Shown one piece after another: positions 8,104 through 15,642 of a stretch of 64,000 nt of DNA; positions within the stretch are counted from its first letter, which is position 1, and every line of letters begins with the position of its first letter. Both the position numbers and the translations under genes were made by a program. The stretch is from Phenylobacterium sp. (GTDB lineage: Bacteria > Pseudomonadota > Alphaproteobacteria > Caulobacterales > Caulobacteraceae), in the NCBI GenBank assembly GCA_018001015.1, contig JAGNIV010000013.1:1-64000 (forward strand). Direction: 5' to 3'. Under the pieces are notes generated by a model. The model did no database searches and was not told where the DNA came from. It saw only the letters and a program-made list of their open reading frames with translations.

Positions 8104-8799
8104 TCACCGTGTCTCCACCGCCAGCCGCCAGGTCCGCGCCCGCAGCCGGCCGATTCTGCCGGCCAGGGCGGCGATCTTCCGCTCGGCCACCGCCCGCCCG
8201 GTCACCTCGGCCAGGTCGCAGGCCCAGTGCATCTCGAACTCCAGCCGCCGCTGCTGGCTGGCGCGCGCCTGCTGGTACATCTCCCGGAACTCGGCCTCGT
8301 TGCGCAGCCAGCGATAGACGCATTTCGCCGAGGGCATGGCCGGGTCGGCGGAGATGCTCATCCCGCTCTCGCCATCGGCCAGCCGGTCGCAGAACGCCTG
8401 GGCGGCCTTGAGGCTATAGGTCGAGCGCCGCCCGCTCACCCAGTCGCGGGGCGGCCGGCCGTCCACCTTGCGCATCCGCGCCCGCCCCAGGCGACCCTCC
8501 GCGCGCCGCCGCACCGCCTGCTCGGCGGCATAGGTCCGCATCCGGTCGCGCATGGCCTGATAGCGGGCGTCGAAGTCCTCGTGCATTTTCAGCCACTGGA
8601 ACACGGTGGCATAGGACGGCATGTCGGGATCGGCGCACACCTGCCGCACGCTCTCCCCGCACTCGATCCGCGCGCAGATGATCTCCCCGATCCGCGGCCG
8701 ATAGGCGCTCTCCTTCCAGCCGCCGGTGTGGTCCATCGCCGGAACCCACCGGTCCTTGGCCGGCCGCCAGGGGACTTCATCGTCAGAGGGATAGGACAC
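8104..8799 (-). CDS. terminase small subunit-like DNA-binding protein with duplicated HTH
   Basis: A 231-residue protein with two copies of a ~45-residue helix-turn-helix unit, at about 39-86 and 134-180. Both copies share G-E-S-(x)n-A-D-P-x-M-P-S, an aromatic-x-W-L pair and E-F/D-F-x-x-x-Y. This unit occurs in phage terminase small subunits and related proteins of Caulobacterales. No terminase large subunit, portal or capsid gene is nearby, so it is either a domesticated phage-derived DNA-binding protein or a remnant. The basic C-terminal tail (RIGRLRARTWRL) may bind DNA. Confidence 0.7.
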   Translation of the reverse strand: MSYPSDDEVPWRPAKDRWVPAMDHTGGWKESAYRPRIGEIICARIECGESVRQVCADPDMPSYATVFQWLKMHEDFDARYQAMRDRMRTYAAEQAVRRRAEGRLGRARMRKVDGRPPRDWVSGRRSTYSLKAAQAFCDRLADGESGMSISADPAMPSAKCVYRWLRNEAEFREMYQQARASQQRRLEFEMHWACDLAEVTGRAVAERKIAALAGRIGRLRARTWRLAVETR

Positions 8800-8919
8800 G
8801 CGGGCAACCTAGCCTAAAGAGAACAAAACAGCAACATTTATCGCCGCCGATCTGCTCCGAACCACCGCTCACCCCGGCGCAGGCCGGGGCCCAGAGTCAT
8901 CCCCGATCCCGGAGATGGC

Positions 8920-9023
8920 CCCCGTTCGTGGGGTTCGTGGGGTTCGTGGTTCCAAGTCTTGCTGCGGTGACGCGGCGCGGCCCATCAGATTGTCCACGAA
9001 CCCCACGAACCACACGAACGGGG
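8920..9023. repeat. long inverted repeat made of tandem TTCGTGG units
   Basis: The 30-nt arms 8920-8949 and 8994-9023 are complementary with one mismatch and are separated by 44 nt. Each arm is itself three tandem copies of a GTTCGTGGG-like 9-mer. The structure begins 18 bp past the antitoxin stop codon. It could fold as a very stable stem at the transcript end or be a REP-like dispersed repeat. No T-tract follows. Confidence 0.75.
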
Positions 9024-9040
9024 ATTCCGGGCGATGGAGG

Positions 9041-9403
9041 TTAAGCCGCCGACCCGGTCTCAAGCGCGCGGCGCACCGCCTCCGGCTCCCGCTCGATGAC
9101 GGTCAGATAGGCCATCAGCGCGCTGTCGGCCTGGGTGCGGCCCTGCTCCAGGTCCCGCAGCCGCGCGACATTGATGCGGTAGGCCCGTGCGAACCGCGCC
9201 TGGCTCAGGCCCGTGCGCGCTCGTACCTCCCGCACCCGGCGCACAGCGTCCATCTTGCGAAGCTCGTCCTCGGTCAGCGGCGGGTTGTCGGGATCGCTCT
9301 CCGCCGCCGCCGTGATCTCGGCGTCGGTCATGGCGTCCAGCCGCGCACGCTGCTCGGGCGTCAGTTCGGGTAGGTTTTCCGGATCAAGCGTGAAGCGGAC
9401 CAT
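9041..9403 (-). CDS. Xre/HTH antitoxin of a BrnT pair
   Basis: A 120-residue protein. The ATG at 9403 (MVRFTLDPENLP) is preferred to upstream in-frame starts because the preceding residues look like read-through of the toxin gene. The C-terminal half is a helix-turn-helix (LSQARFARAYRI...LEQGR) of the COG2944/HigA-like kind. It overlaps the 3' end of the brnT-like gene by 20 bp. It would neutralise the toxin and repress the shared promoter. Canonical BrnA antitoxins are ribbon-helix-helix proteins, so this is a variant pairing. Confidence 0.8.
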   Translation of the reverse strand: MVRFTLDPENLPELTPEQRARLDAMTDAEITAAAESDPDNPPLTEDELRKMDAVRRVREVRARTGLSQARFARAYRINVARLRDLEQGRTQADSALMAYLTVIEREPEAVRRALETGSAA

Positions 9404-9671
9404 AGCGCCGTGCCTCCGTGACATTGCTTCTGCGCGCCGAGATGATGCGAGTGACGCCAGCACGGGGTGTATAAACCACCGTGACCAGCTCCCCCTTGAT
9501 CACCCCGACAGCCTTCTGCCTGACCTCGCGGTCCTCTGGCTTAGAAACCTCGAAGTCGATCAGCCAGGGATCAAGGAACACGCGGATCGCATAGTCGAAC
9601 GAGACGCCGTGCTTGGCCAGATTGCTCTGGGCCTTGCTATCATCCCACTCGAACGACCGCCTCGTGCTCAT
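9384..9671 (-). CDS. BrnT-family toxin
   Basis: A 95-residue protein with the BrnT signature: FEWDDSKAQSN-x3-KHGVSF at the N-terminus and RIISARRSN-x3-ARRY at the C-terminus, the basic cluster of this RelE-like RNase fold. ATG 9671 is used; a TTG two codons upstream is also in frame. It is the first gene of a toxin-antitoxin operon, overlapping the antitoxin gene. Predicted action is ribosome-independent or stress-induced mRNA cleavage, as for BrnT of Brucella; not tested here. Confidence 0.85.
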   Translation of the reverse strand: MSTRRSFEWDDSKAQSNLAKHGVSFDYAIRVFLDPWLIDFEVSKPEDREVRQKAVGVIKGELVTVVYTPRAGVTRIISARRSNVTEARRYGPLHA

Positions 9672-10124
9672 CGCCAATATAAGGGATTTCCGTATAGAAG
9701 CCTAGGGGGTTCACGGGACTCGCAGTCGTCCGCCCACCCGAGCTTCAACCAGAACAAATGAGAAACATACTGTCCATGCCTTTATCAAGCACGGCCATTC
9801 CGGTGCATTCCGGTGACATGATATCAGTTGCGTAATCATGCCCCGCCTCAAGGCGGCAAGGTCGTCGTGTCCGCCTTTTCACCCTTCGCGTTGGGGCCGC
9901 GCTTTCGCGGCGACAGGTCGCGCCCGCACTGGAGCGCGGTTGATCATGCGCGCGCGCCGCGCCATCAAAGCCGCCCTCGATCAAAAGTCGCGATGCGAGA
10001 AGAGCATCAAACCGCAATCATGTAATTGATATCATGTCACCGTAATCCGTCCGAAGCTGGCTGGCAGGCGCCTCTTTGAACCGGGCCGCCAACCTATTTC
10101 GTAGGGTGTCACCGTAACTCGAAG
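9672..10124. other. gene-poor gap between the TA pair and the KAP gene
   Basis: This 453-bp stretch holds no convincing gene. It contains a tandem 10-bp repeat (cattccggtg at 9796-9805 and 9806-9815), a 232-bp inverted-repeat unit (9811-10042) and three copies of a TGTCACCG core, described separately. The probable promoter of the toxin-antitoxin operon lies at its left end. A weak open frame of about 90 codons inside it shows no protein-like features. Confidence 0.6.
9808..10045. mobile_element. inverted-repeat unit, MITE-like or IS remnant
   Basis: A perfect 16-bp inverted repeat (cggtgacatgatatca at 9811-9826; its complement at 10027-10042) bounds about 200 bp with no gene. Imperfect symmetry continues on both sides, and many inner mismatches are transitions. 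The TGTCACCG(T/G)AA core occurs a third time at 10107-10117, eight bases from the KAP stop codon. Two readings are possible: a MITE with terminal inverted repeats, or two abutting ends of TGT...ACA-type insertion elements. No transposase is present. Confidence 0.5.
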
Positions 10125-11615
10125 TCAAACTTCCGAAGTTGCCACGGGCAATGTAAATCGACTTACGGTGCTTATCAGTTTCGGATAGTTATTTACGCGA
10201 GAGAGAGATTCAGAGTTTACGGGTTTTCGGTATTGTATATTTGCAATGGACTGTATGGCGTAGTTGTCTGGATCGCTACCATATGCAGCATTGAACTCCG
10301 AGGAATTATAAGCGCCGTAGACCTCAAATTCCCGAGCTAGATTGATTGGTGTATAGTAAACGGGTGTCTGTGAAATGTAATGTTCATACTCAAAATTAAA
10401 TGGATTTATTGGATCTGGAACTTTGGACGACGAATTTCCAAGAATATGACCCATTGTCAATGGTAACAAATACACGAGGTTCAAGGTTTCGGGCTTAGAC
10501 AAGGCCATGCAAGTTTCGAGCATGTCCACAATTTCAAAAGCATCCCTAGGCCGCAATCCATAGGCTTTCATATACAGAGATATGAGTTGCGGGAGTTCTA
10601 TATCCTCAGATCGACGCTCAAATTTCACGTATGGATAGCTTAGGCGATCCATAGTGATGCTTGTTGATCCAACTATTTTTTCTAACAAAGGTATGAGGTT
10701 GGGCTCTTTTAGAGCATACCTACGGCGGAAAAATCGCCGCAAATAACCTTTTCCATCAAAACCTGGCCCGTACGCTCCTGAGACGGAATGTGATAGTTGT
10801 TCTCCATGCAAACCGAAGACAAAAATGATCCCCTTTACATCGAATAGATGTTTTATTTCCTCAAGTAACTTAATAGCATAGGTGGGTCTGCATCGATCAA
10901 GCTCGTCTATTACTATGATGATGGGGGGTGAGGTCGAGCCGTTTTGGAGAGACGCAATCACTGCATTAAGACTTTGCTTCATCCCCGAAATTGCCGCTTG
11001 CCCCTCCTGGAACTGAGCGATCCGGGTTTCCATCAGGCGCGAGGAGGCCCCCGAACCTGCGAAGGAGTCGTCAGCTAGACCTTGCCCCGCTCCTGCCAAT
11101 CCCTCGTTGACCGCATCTTTTACCGCGTCATCTACTTGGTTTAGAGCTTCTTCCGCAGCGTCCACTGCGCCAGCGGTAAGCAGAATCCCCAAGCCGCGCT
11201 TGGCCAAGCCGATTCCAGCGATCTTGGCGACCCTGCCGGACTTGGACATGAACTCCTTCCAGCGCGATCTCACCTCAGGGGCGTCTAATTCGTCCTTCAG
11301 GGCTTCCTTCAATGTTGCGGCAAGAGCGGTCATTGGCTGATCTGCTAAGTCATCCGCCCAAGCATCAACAAATGCGACAGGGTGGGTGAGGGATATGTGT
11401 TCAGCTAAGCGGCGCAGGAAGAACGTCTTCCCTTCGCCATATCCTGCATCTATTGCAACTGTATACGCGCGCGCATCTTCTCGCTGCGTGGGGCGCTCAT
11501 AGATACTTTCTAAGTAGCCAATGAGAAGTTCAGCCTCAGCCTGACGAGCAAACAAATCTCCTTCCCAAATCGAGGAAATTTGAATTGAACGTCGGACTAT
11601 CTCTTCTTCAGTCAA
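10125..11615 (-). CDS. KAP-family P-loop NTPase
   Basis: A 496-residue protein. Walker A is G58-Y-G-E-G-K63-T64 and Walker B with the KAP signature is IDELDRCRP at 236-244, followed by the FxFGLHGEQLSHSV and RRFFRRRY segments typical of KAP NTPases. A long insertion (about 125-230) between the Walker motifs contains a moderately hydrophobic Gly/Ala-rich stretch at 130-152 that may be membrane-associated. KAP proteins are sporadic, often island-borne, and some take part in anti-phage systems. The gene is clearly AT-richer than its neighbours and sits alone, indicating horizontal acquisition. Confidence 0.85.
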   Translation of the reverse strand: MTEEEIVRRSIQISSIWEGDLFARQAEAELLIGYLESIYERPTQREDARAYTVAIDAGYGEGKTFFLRRLAEHISLTHPVAFVDAWADDLADQPMTALAATLKEALKDELDAPEVRSRWKEFMSKSGRVAKIAGIGLAKRGLGILLTAGAVDAAEEALNQVDDAVKDAVNEGLAGAGQGLADDSFAGSGASSRLMETRIAQFQEGQAAISGMKQSLNAVIASLQNGSTSPPIIIVIDELDRCRPTYAIKLLEEIKHLFDVKGIIFVFGLHGEQLSHSVSGAYGPGFDGKGYLRRFFRRRYALKEPNLIPLLEKIVGSTSITMDRLSYPYVKFERRSEDIELPQLISLYMKAYGLRPRDAFEIVDMLETCMALSKPETLNLVYLLPLTMGHILGNSSSKVPDPINPFNFEYEHYISQTPVYYTPINLAREFEVYGAYNSSEFNAAYGSDPDNYAIQSIANIQYRKPVNSESLSRVNNYPKLISTVSRFTLPVATSEV

Positions 11616-11734
11616 GTCAGTCCCCTACAGGTCCTTTCCGGACCCTCGTTGAAGCCGCTCACATCTATTGAACAGCTGATACGCCAAGTGCGTGACCTGT
11701 TGATCTAAGTTGTCATGATCTAGGAAATCTCCCA

Positions 11735-11769
11735 AAAGAAAAACCCCGCCGGCTCACACCGACGGGGTC
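11735..11769 (-). terminator. rho-independent terminator of the acyl-CoA dehydrogenase cluster
   Basis: Read on the minus strand, a 10-bp stem (accccgtcgg with ccggcggggt, one G-U pair) closes a 6-nt loop and runs directly into TTTTCTTTT. It lies about 60 bp after the stop of the last acyl-CoA dehydrogenase gene and before the KAP island. A second short stem (ccctcg/cgaggg) lies at 11801-11818. Confidence 0.88.
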
Positions 11770-11827
11770 TCTCAATCTCTAGCTCAGAGCTAAACCCGAC
11801 CCTCGGCAAGCCGAGGGTCGAAGCGTC

Positions 11828-12916
11828 TTAGTAGCCCTGGATCTTGGCGTACCGGTCGCGGTGGAACGCTTGGTTCCCAAACGCCGCTTCCGCCGCACGA
11901 GCGCGCTTGAGATAGAAGCCGGCGTCGTGGGCGTCGGTCATGCCGATGCCGCCGTGCATCTGGACCATCTCGTTGGAGACCAGGTGGAAGGTGTCGCCCA
12001 TCTTGGCCTTGGCGAGGCTGACCAGCTCCGGCACGTCGGGGGTGCCGGCGTCGATCGCCTGGAGGGCGGCTTCGACGGCCGAGCGGGCCAGTTCCAGATC
12101 GGTGAACATCTTGGCCGCGCGGTGCTGCAGGGCCTGGAAGGAGCCGATGACCTGGCCGAACTGAACGCGGACCTTGAGGTAGTCCAGGGTCACTTCGAAG
12201 GCCTGGACGGCGGCGCCCAGCATCTCGGCCGACAGGGCGGCGCGAACGCGGTCGAGGACCTGTTCGACGACGGCGGCGCCGCCGGTCAGGGGCTCGGCGG
12301 CCGCGCCCTTGAACTCGATGTTGGCCGCGCCGCGGCTGTCGGCCAGGGCCAGACGGGTGCGGCTGACGCCGGCGTCATCGCCACGGACCAGGTAGAAGCC
12401 CACGCCGTCCGGGCCCTTGGCCGAGACGATCAGCACGTCGGCCTTGAAGCCTTCCAGCACGAAGCTCTTCTTGCCGGTGATCTTGCCGCCCGAGAAGGTG
12501 GTGTCGACCTTGGCCGGGTTGTGGTGGGCGCCTTCGTCGACGGCCAGGGCGCCGACGGCGGTCCCTTCGGCGATCTTCGGCAGCCACTCGGACTTCTGGG
12601 CGTCGGTGCCGCCCAGGACCAGGGCCGAGGCCGCGCCGACGGCGGAGACCAGCAGCGGGGAGGCCGTCAGCGTGCGGCCCAGCTCTTCCAGGATCAGGCC
12701 GATGGACAGGTAACCGAAATCGGACCCGCCGTATTCCTCGGGGATGATCACCCCGGCCCAGCCCATCTCGGCCATTTCATTCCAGGCGGCGGCGTCATAG
12801 CCGACGTCCACACCGCTATCGCGCATCTTGCGGAAGGCGGTCACCGGGCTCTTTTCCTGGGTCCAGCTCTTCGCGGCGTCGCGGAGCATGCTCTGTTCTT
12901 CGTTCAGAACGGCCAT
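11828..12916 (-). CDS. acyl-CoA dehydrogenase, small-subunit type
   Basis: A 362-residue acyl-CoA dehydrogenase. The C-terminal domain contains RVQFGQVIGSFQALQHR (substrate/FAD region) and MHGGIGMTDAHDAGFYLKR. It is shorter than, and only distantly related to, the four ~405-residue paralogues upstream. Neither the MCAD-type YEGT Glu nor the IVD-type LER Glu is evident, and the first 160 residues are divergent. This resembles the small subunit of the heterotetrameric acyl-CoA dehydrogenases known from steroid side-chain degradation. Last gene of the cluster, followed by a terminator. Confidence 0.85.
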   Translation of the reverse strand: MAVLNEEQSMLRDAAKSWTQEKSPVTAFRKMRDSGVDVGYDAAAWNEMAEMGWAGVIIPEEYGGSDFGYLSIGLILEELGRTLTASPLLVSAVGAASALVLGGTDAQKSEWLPKIAEGTAVGALAVDEGAHHNPAKVDTTFSGGKITGKKSFVLEGFKADVLIVSAKGPDGVGFYLVRGDDAGVSRTRLALADSRGAANIEFKGAAAEPLTGGAAVVEQVLDRVRAALSAEMLGAAVQAFEVTLDYLKVRVQFGQVIGSFQALQHRAAKMFTDLELARSAVEAALQAIDAGTPDVPELVSLAKAKMGDTFHLVSNEMVQMHGGIGMTDAHDAGFYLKRARAAEAAFGNQAFHRDRYAKIQGY

Positions 12917-12970
12917 TTTCGTTGTTTCCCTAGCTCAAGTCTCAAATGTGATTGGGTTCAATAACCACCC

Positions 12971-13066
12971 CGTCATCCCGGACGGCCGCAGGCCGATCCG
13001 GGACCCAGGCGGGATTGCTCCGACCCCTGGGTCCCGGCTCTCCGCTACGCTACGGCCGGGATGACG
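12971..13066. repeat. palindromic intergenic repeat (CGTCATCCCGG family), copy A
   Basis: It begins cgtcatcccgg and ends ccgggatgacg, with inner gggaccc / gggtccc arms, so the whole 96 bp can fold on itself. Related copies lie at 43661-43769 and 44691-44814. It occupies the gap between two acyl-CoA dehydrogenase genes. Confidence 0.8.
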
Positions 13067-13081
13067 TGGTGAGGAGTCTCA

Positions 13082-14290
13082 TCAGCTGTTGTTGGTCAGG
13101 TCGGGCAGACCCAGGATGCGCTTGGAGATGATGTTGTTCTGCACTTCCTGGCTGCCGCCGTAGATCGTGGTGGCCTTGCCGCCGAGCCAGCCGCGCACGG
13201 CGCCCAGTTCTTCGGCGGAGAAGTCCTCGCCTTCCCAGCCCAGACCCTGGTGACCCATGATCTCGAGCGTCAGTTCGGCGCGGTCCTGCATCCAGCGGGT
13301 GCCGGCGTTCTTCATGATGGAGGTCGCGGCCGAGGGGCCGGAGTTCGACCGGGATTCCATCATCGAGCGCACGGCGGTCTGCTGGAAGGCGCGACCGTCC
13401 ATCTCGTTCATGATCAGGCGGGTGCGCAGGTCGCTGTCGGACAGACGACCGTCTTCGTCGGCGCCCACATAGTCCTTGGCCATCTGCACGATGCCGCGGC
13501 CGCCGCCGAAGCCGCCGCCGCCACCGGCGCCGGAAAGGCCCGAGCGCTCATGCTGCAGCAGCCGCTTGGCGATGGTCCAGCCGCCGTTCAGCGGGCCCAC
13601 CAGGTTCTTCTTGTCGGCGATCGCGTCAGTGAAGAAGGTTTCGCAGAAAGGAGAGTTGCCGGCGATCAGAGGAATCGGGCGGACTTCGACGCCCGGCTGA
13701 TGCATCGTGAACAGCACGAAGGAGATACCCTCATGCTTCTTCGAAGTATCCGTGCGGACCAGGCAGAAGCACCAGTCGGCGTATTGTGCGCCGGAGGTCC
13801 AGATCTTCTGGCCGTTGATGACAAACTTGTCACCCTTGTCTTCGGCCTTACACTGAAGACTTGCCAGGTCGGACCCGGCGCCCGGCTCGGAGAAGCCCTG
13901 GCACCATTGCAGGTCGCCGCGCACGATCGGCGGGATGTGTTCCTGCTTCTGCTCTTCCGTGCCGTATTCCAGCAGGGTCGGGCCGAACATCATCACGCCC
14001 ATGCCGCCGATGGGGTTATAGGCCCCGGCGCGTCCCAGCTCCTGCTGGACCACGCGGGCCTCGGCCGCCGACAGGCCGCCGCCGCCATAGGCCTTGGGCC
14101 AGGTGGGAACGCCCCAACCCTTTTCGCCCATGGCCTTGCGCCAGGCTTCCTGTTCCGGGGAGGGCGTCGAGCGCTCTTCCCGCATCATCGGGTTCGGACG
14201 GCCCTTGAGGGACGCGGGGAAATTCGCCGCGATCCACTCCTTGGCCTCCGTGCGCAGGGCGTCCAGGTCGCCGCCGCCAAAGTCTGCCAT
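13082..14290 (-). CDS. acyl-CoA dehydrogenase, large-subunit type (paralogue 1)
   Basis: A 402-residue FAD-dependent acyl-CoA dehydrogenase that oxidises an acyl-CoA to the trans-2-enoyl-CoA. It starts MADFGGGDLDALR like its neighbours. The FAD-binding middle domain contains WCQGFSEPGAGSDLASL and the WTSGAQYADW strand; LLQHERSG carries a Glu in the region used by isovaleryl-CoA dehydrogenase as base. The C-terminus reads TIYGGSQEVQNNIISKRILGLPD, with Gly where MCAD has its catalytic Glu. It carries a Gly-rich insertion after that Glu (GAGGGGGFGGGRG). Confidence 0.9.
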   Translation of the reverse strand: MADFGGGDLDALRTEAKEWIAANFPASLKGRPNPMMREERSTPSPEQEAWRKAMGEKGWGVPTWPKAYGGGGLSAAEARVVQQELGRAGAYNPIGGMGVMMFGPTLLEYGTEEQKQEHIPPIVRGDLQWCQGFSEPGAGSDLASLQCKAEDKGDKFVINGQKIWTSGAQYADWCFCLVRTDTSKKHEGISFVLFTMHQPGVEVRPIPLIAGNSPFCETFFTDAIADKKNLVGPLNGGWTIAKRLLQHERSGLSGAGGGGGFGGGRGIVQMAKDYVGADEDGRLSDSDLRTRLIMNEMDGRAFQQTAVRSMMESRSNSGPSAATSIMKNAGTRWMQDRAELTLEIMGHQGLGWEGEDFSAEELGAVRGWLGGKATTIYGGSQEVQNNIISKRILGLPDLTNNS

Positions 14291-14354
14291 TTTAGAAAGT
14301 CTCCTTGAAAATTCAGGTCACTCGAAAACTGAGAAGAGGCGCCCGCGGGACGCC

Positions 14355-15572
14355 CTAGTGCTGCAGGATGTGATCGGGCAGCCCCAGGATCCGCTTGGAG
14401 ATGATGTTGCTCTGCACCTCGTTGGAACCTCCATAGATCGAACCCGCCTTACCCGATAGCCAGCTGCGCACGGCGGTCAGCTCTTCCGGCGTGAAGTCGC
14501 CGCCTTCCCAGCCCAGGCCCTGGTGACCCATGAACTCCAGGGTCAGCTCGGCCCGGTCCTGGGCGACCTTCATGTTGGCGTTCTTCATGATCGAGGTGGC
14601 GGCCGACGGACCCGAATTGCTGCGGGATTCCAGGGCCGCGCGGCGCACGGTCAGTTGCAGGGCGCGCTGGTCGATCTCGTTCTGGATGATGCGGGTGCGC
14701 AGGTCGCTGTCGGCCAGGCGGCCCTTGGCGTCCTCGCCCACATACTTCTTGGCCACCACGCCCAGGATGTCGGCCTTGGAGCGGTTGCCGCCCTCGCCCT
14801 GACGCCCGCCCATGCCCGAGCGCTCATGCTGCAGCAGGCGCTTGGCCACGGTCCAGCCGCCGTTCAGCGGGCCCACCAGGTTTTCCTTGGGCACCTTCAC
14901 GTCGGTGAAGAAGGTTTCGCAGAACGGCGAGGAGCCGGCGATCAGGCGGATCGGGCGGACTTCGACGCCCGGCTGGTGCATTTCGAAGACCACGAAGGAG
15001 ATGCCTTCGTGCTTCTTGGACTGGTCGGTGCGGACCAGGCAGAAGATCATGTCGGCGTATTGGCCGCCGCTGGTCCAGATCTTCGACCCGTTAACCAGGA
15101 AGTGATCACCCTTGTCTTCAGCTTTCGTCTGCAGAGAGGCCAGATCAGACCCGGCGCCCGGCTCACTGAAACCTTGGCACCACCGCACCTTACCGGTGAC
15201 GATGTCGGGGATATACTTCTGCTTCTGCTCTTCAGTACCATATTCCAGCAGGGTCGGGCCGAACATGCCGACGCCCATGCCGCCGATCGGGTTGACCGCG
15301 CCGATCTTGGCCATCTCCGACGCCAGCACGCGGGCCTCGGCCGCCGACAGGCCGCCGCCGCCATAGGCCGCCGGCCAGGTGGGAACGCCCCAGCCCTTGG
15401 CGCCCATGCGCTCCTTCCACACGGCGTAGTCGCCGGTGGGGGCCTCGGGGCTCATCGCCGCGGCCTGCAGGGCCTCCGGATCCTTGCCCAGGGACTTGGG
15501 GAAATTCGCCTCGAGCCACGCGCGCGCATCGGCGCGGAAAGCGTCGAGATCAGCGCCTCCGAAATCAGCCAT
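14355..15572 (-). CDS. acyl-CoA dehydrogenase, large-subunit type (paralogue 2)
   Basis: A 405-residue paralogue of the genes on both sides, most like the one immediately downstream (same ILGLPD end, same FSEPGAGSDLASLQ core, same LLQHERSG helix). The N-terminus is MADFGGADLDAFR. The substrate chain is unknown. A 64-bp gap to the next gene and matching orientation indicate one operon. Upstream, at 15608-15613, the minus strand reads TATACT, a possible -10 element, but no good -35 is visible. Confidence 0.9.
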   Translation of the reverse strand: MADFGGADLDAFRADARAWLEANFPKSLGKDPEALQAAAMSPEAPTGDYAVWKERMGAKGWGVPTWPAAYGGGGLSAAEARVLASEMAKIGAVNPIGGMGVGMFGPTLLEYGTEEQKQKYIPDIVTGKVRWCQGFSEPGAGSDLASLQTKAEDKGDHFLVNGSKIWTSGGQYADMIFCLVRTDQSKKHEGISFVVFEMHQPGVEVRPIRLIAGSSPFCETFFTDVKVPKENLVGPLNGGWTVAKRLLQHERSGMGGRQGEGGNRSKADILGVVAKKYVGEDAKGRLADSDLRTRIIQNEIDQRALQLTVRRAALESRSNSGPSAATSIMKNANMKVAQDRAELTLEFMGHQGLGWEGGDFTPEELTAVRSWLSGKAGSIYGGSNEVQSNIISKRILGLPDHILQH

Positions 15573-15642
15573 TTAAAATTCTCCCTGAATTCAAATTCTT
15601 AGCTACTAGTATAACACAAAATACGTCCGACCGGAGTCCCCG

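Noticed and set aside
9745-10017. A 90-codon minus-strand frame in the repeat-rich gap
   Set aside because: Mostly lies within the inverted-repeat unit, has no domain or ribosome-binding site, and is better explained as repeat sequence.
11616-11734. A right-hand copy of the TGTCACCG repeat that would close the KAP island
   Set aside because: Only a weak catgat similarity is present near 11714; no convincing inverted or direct copy was found.
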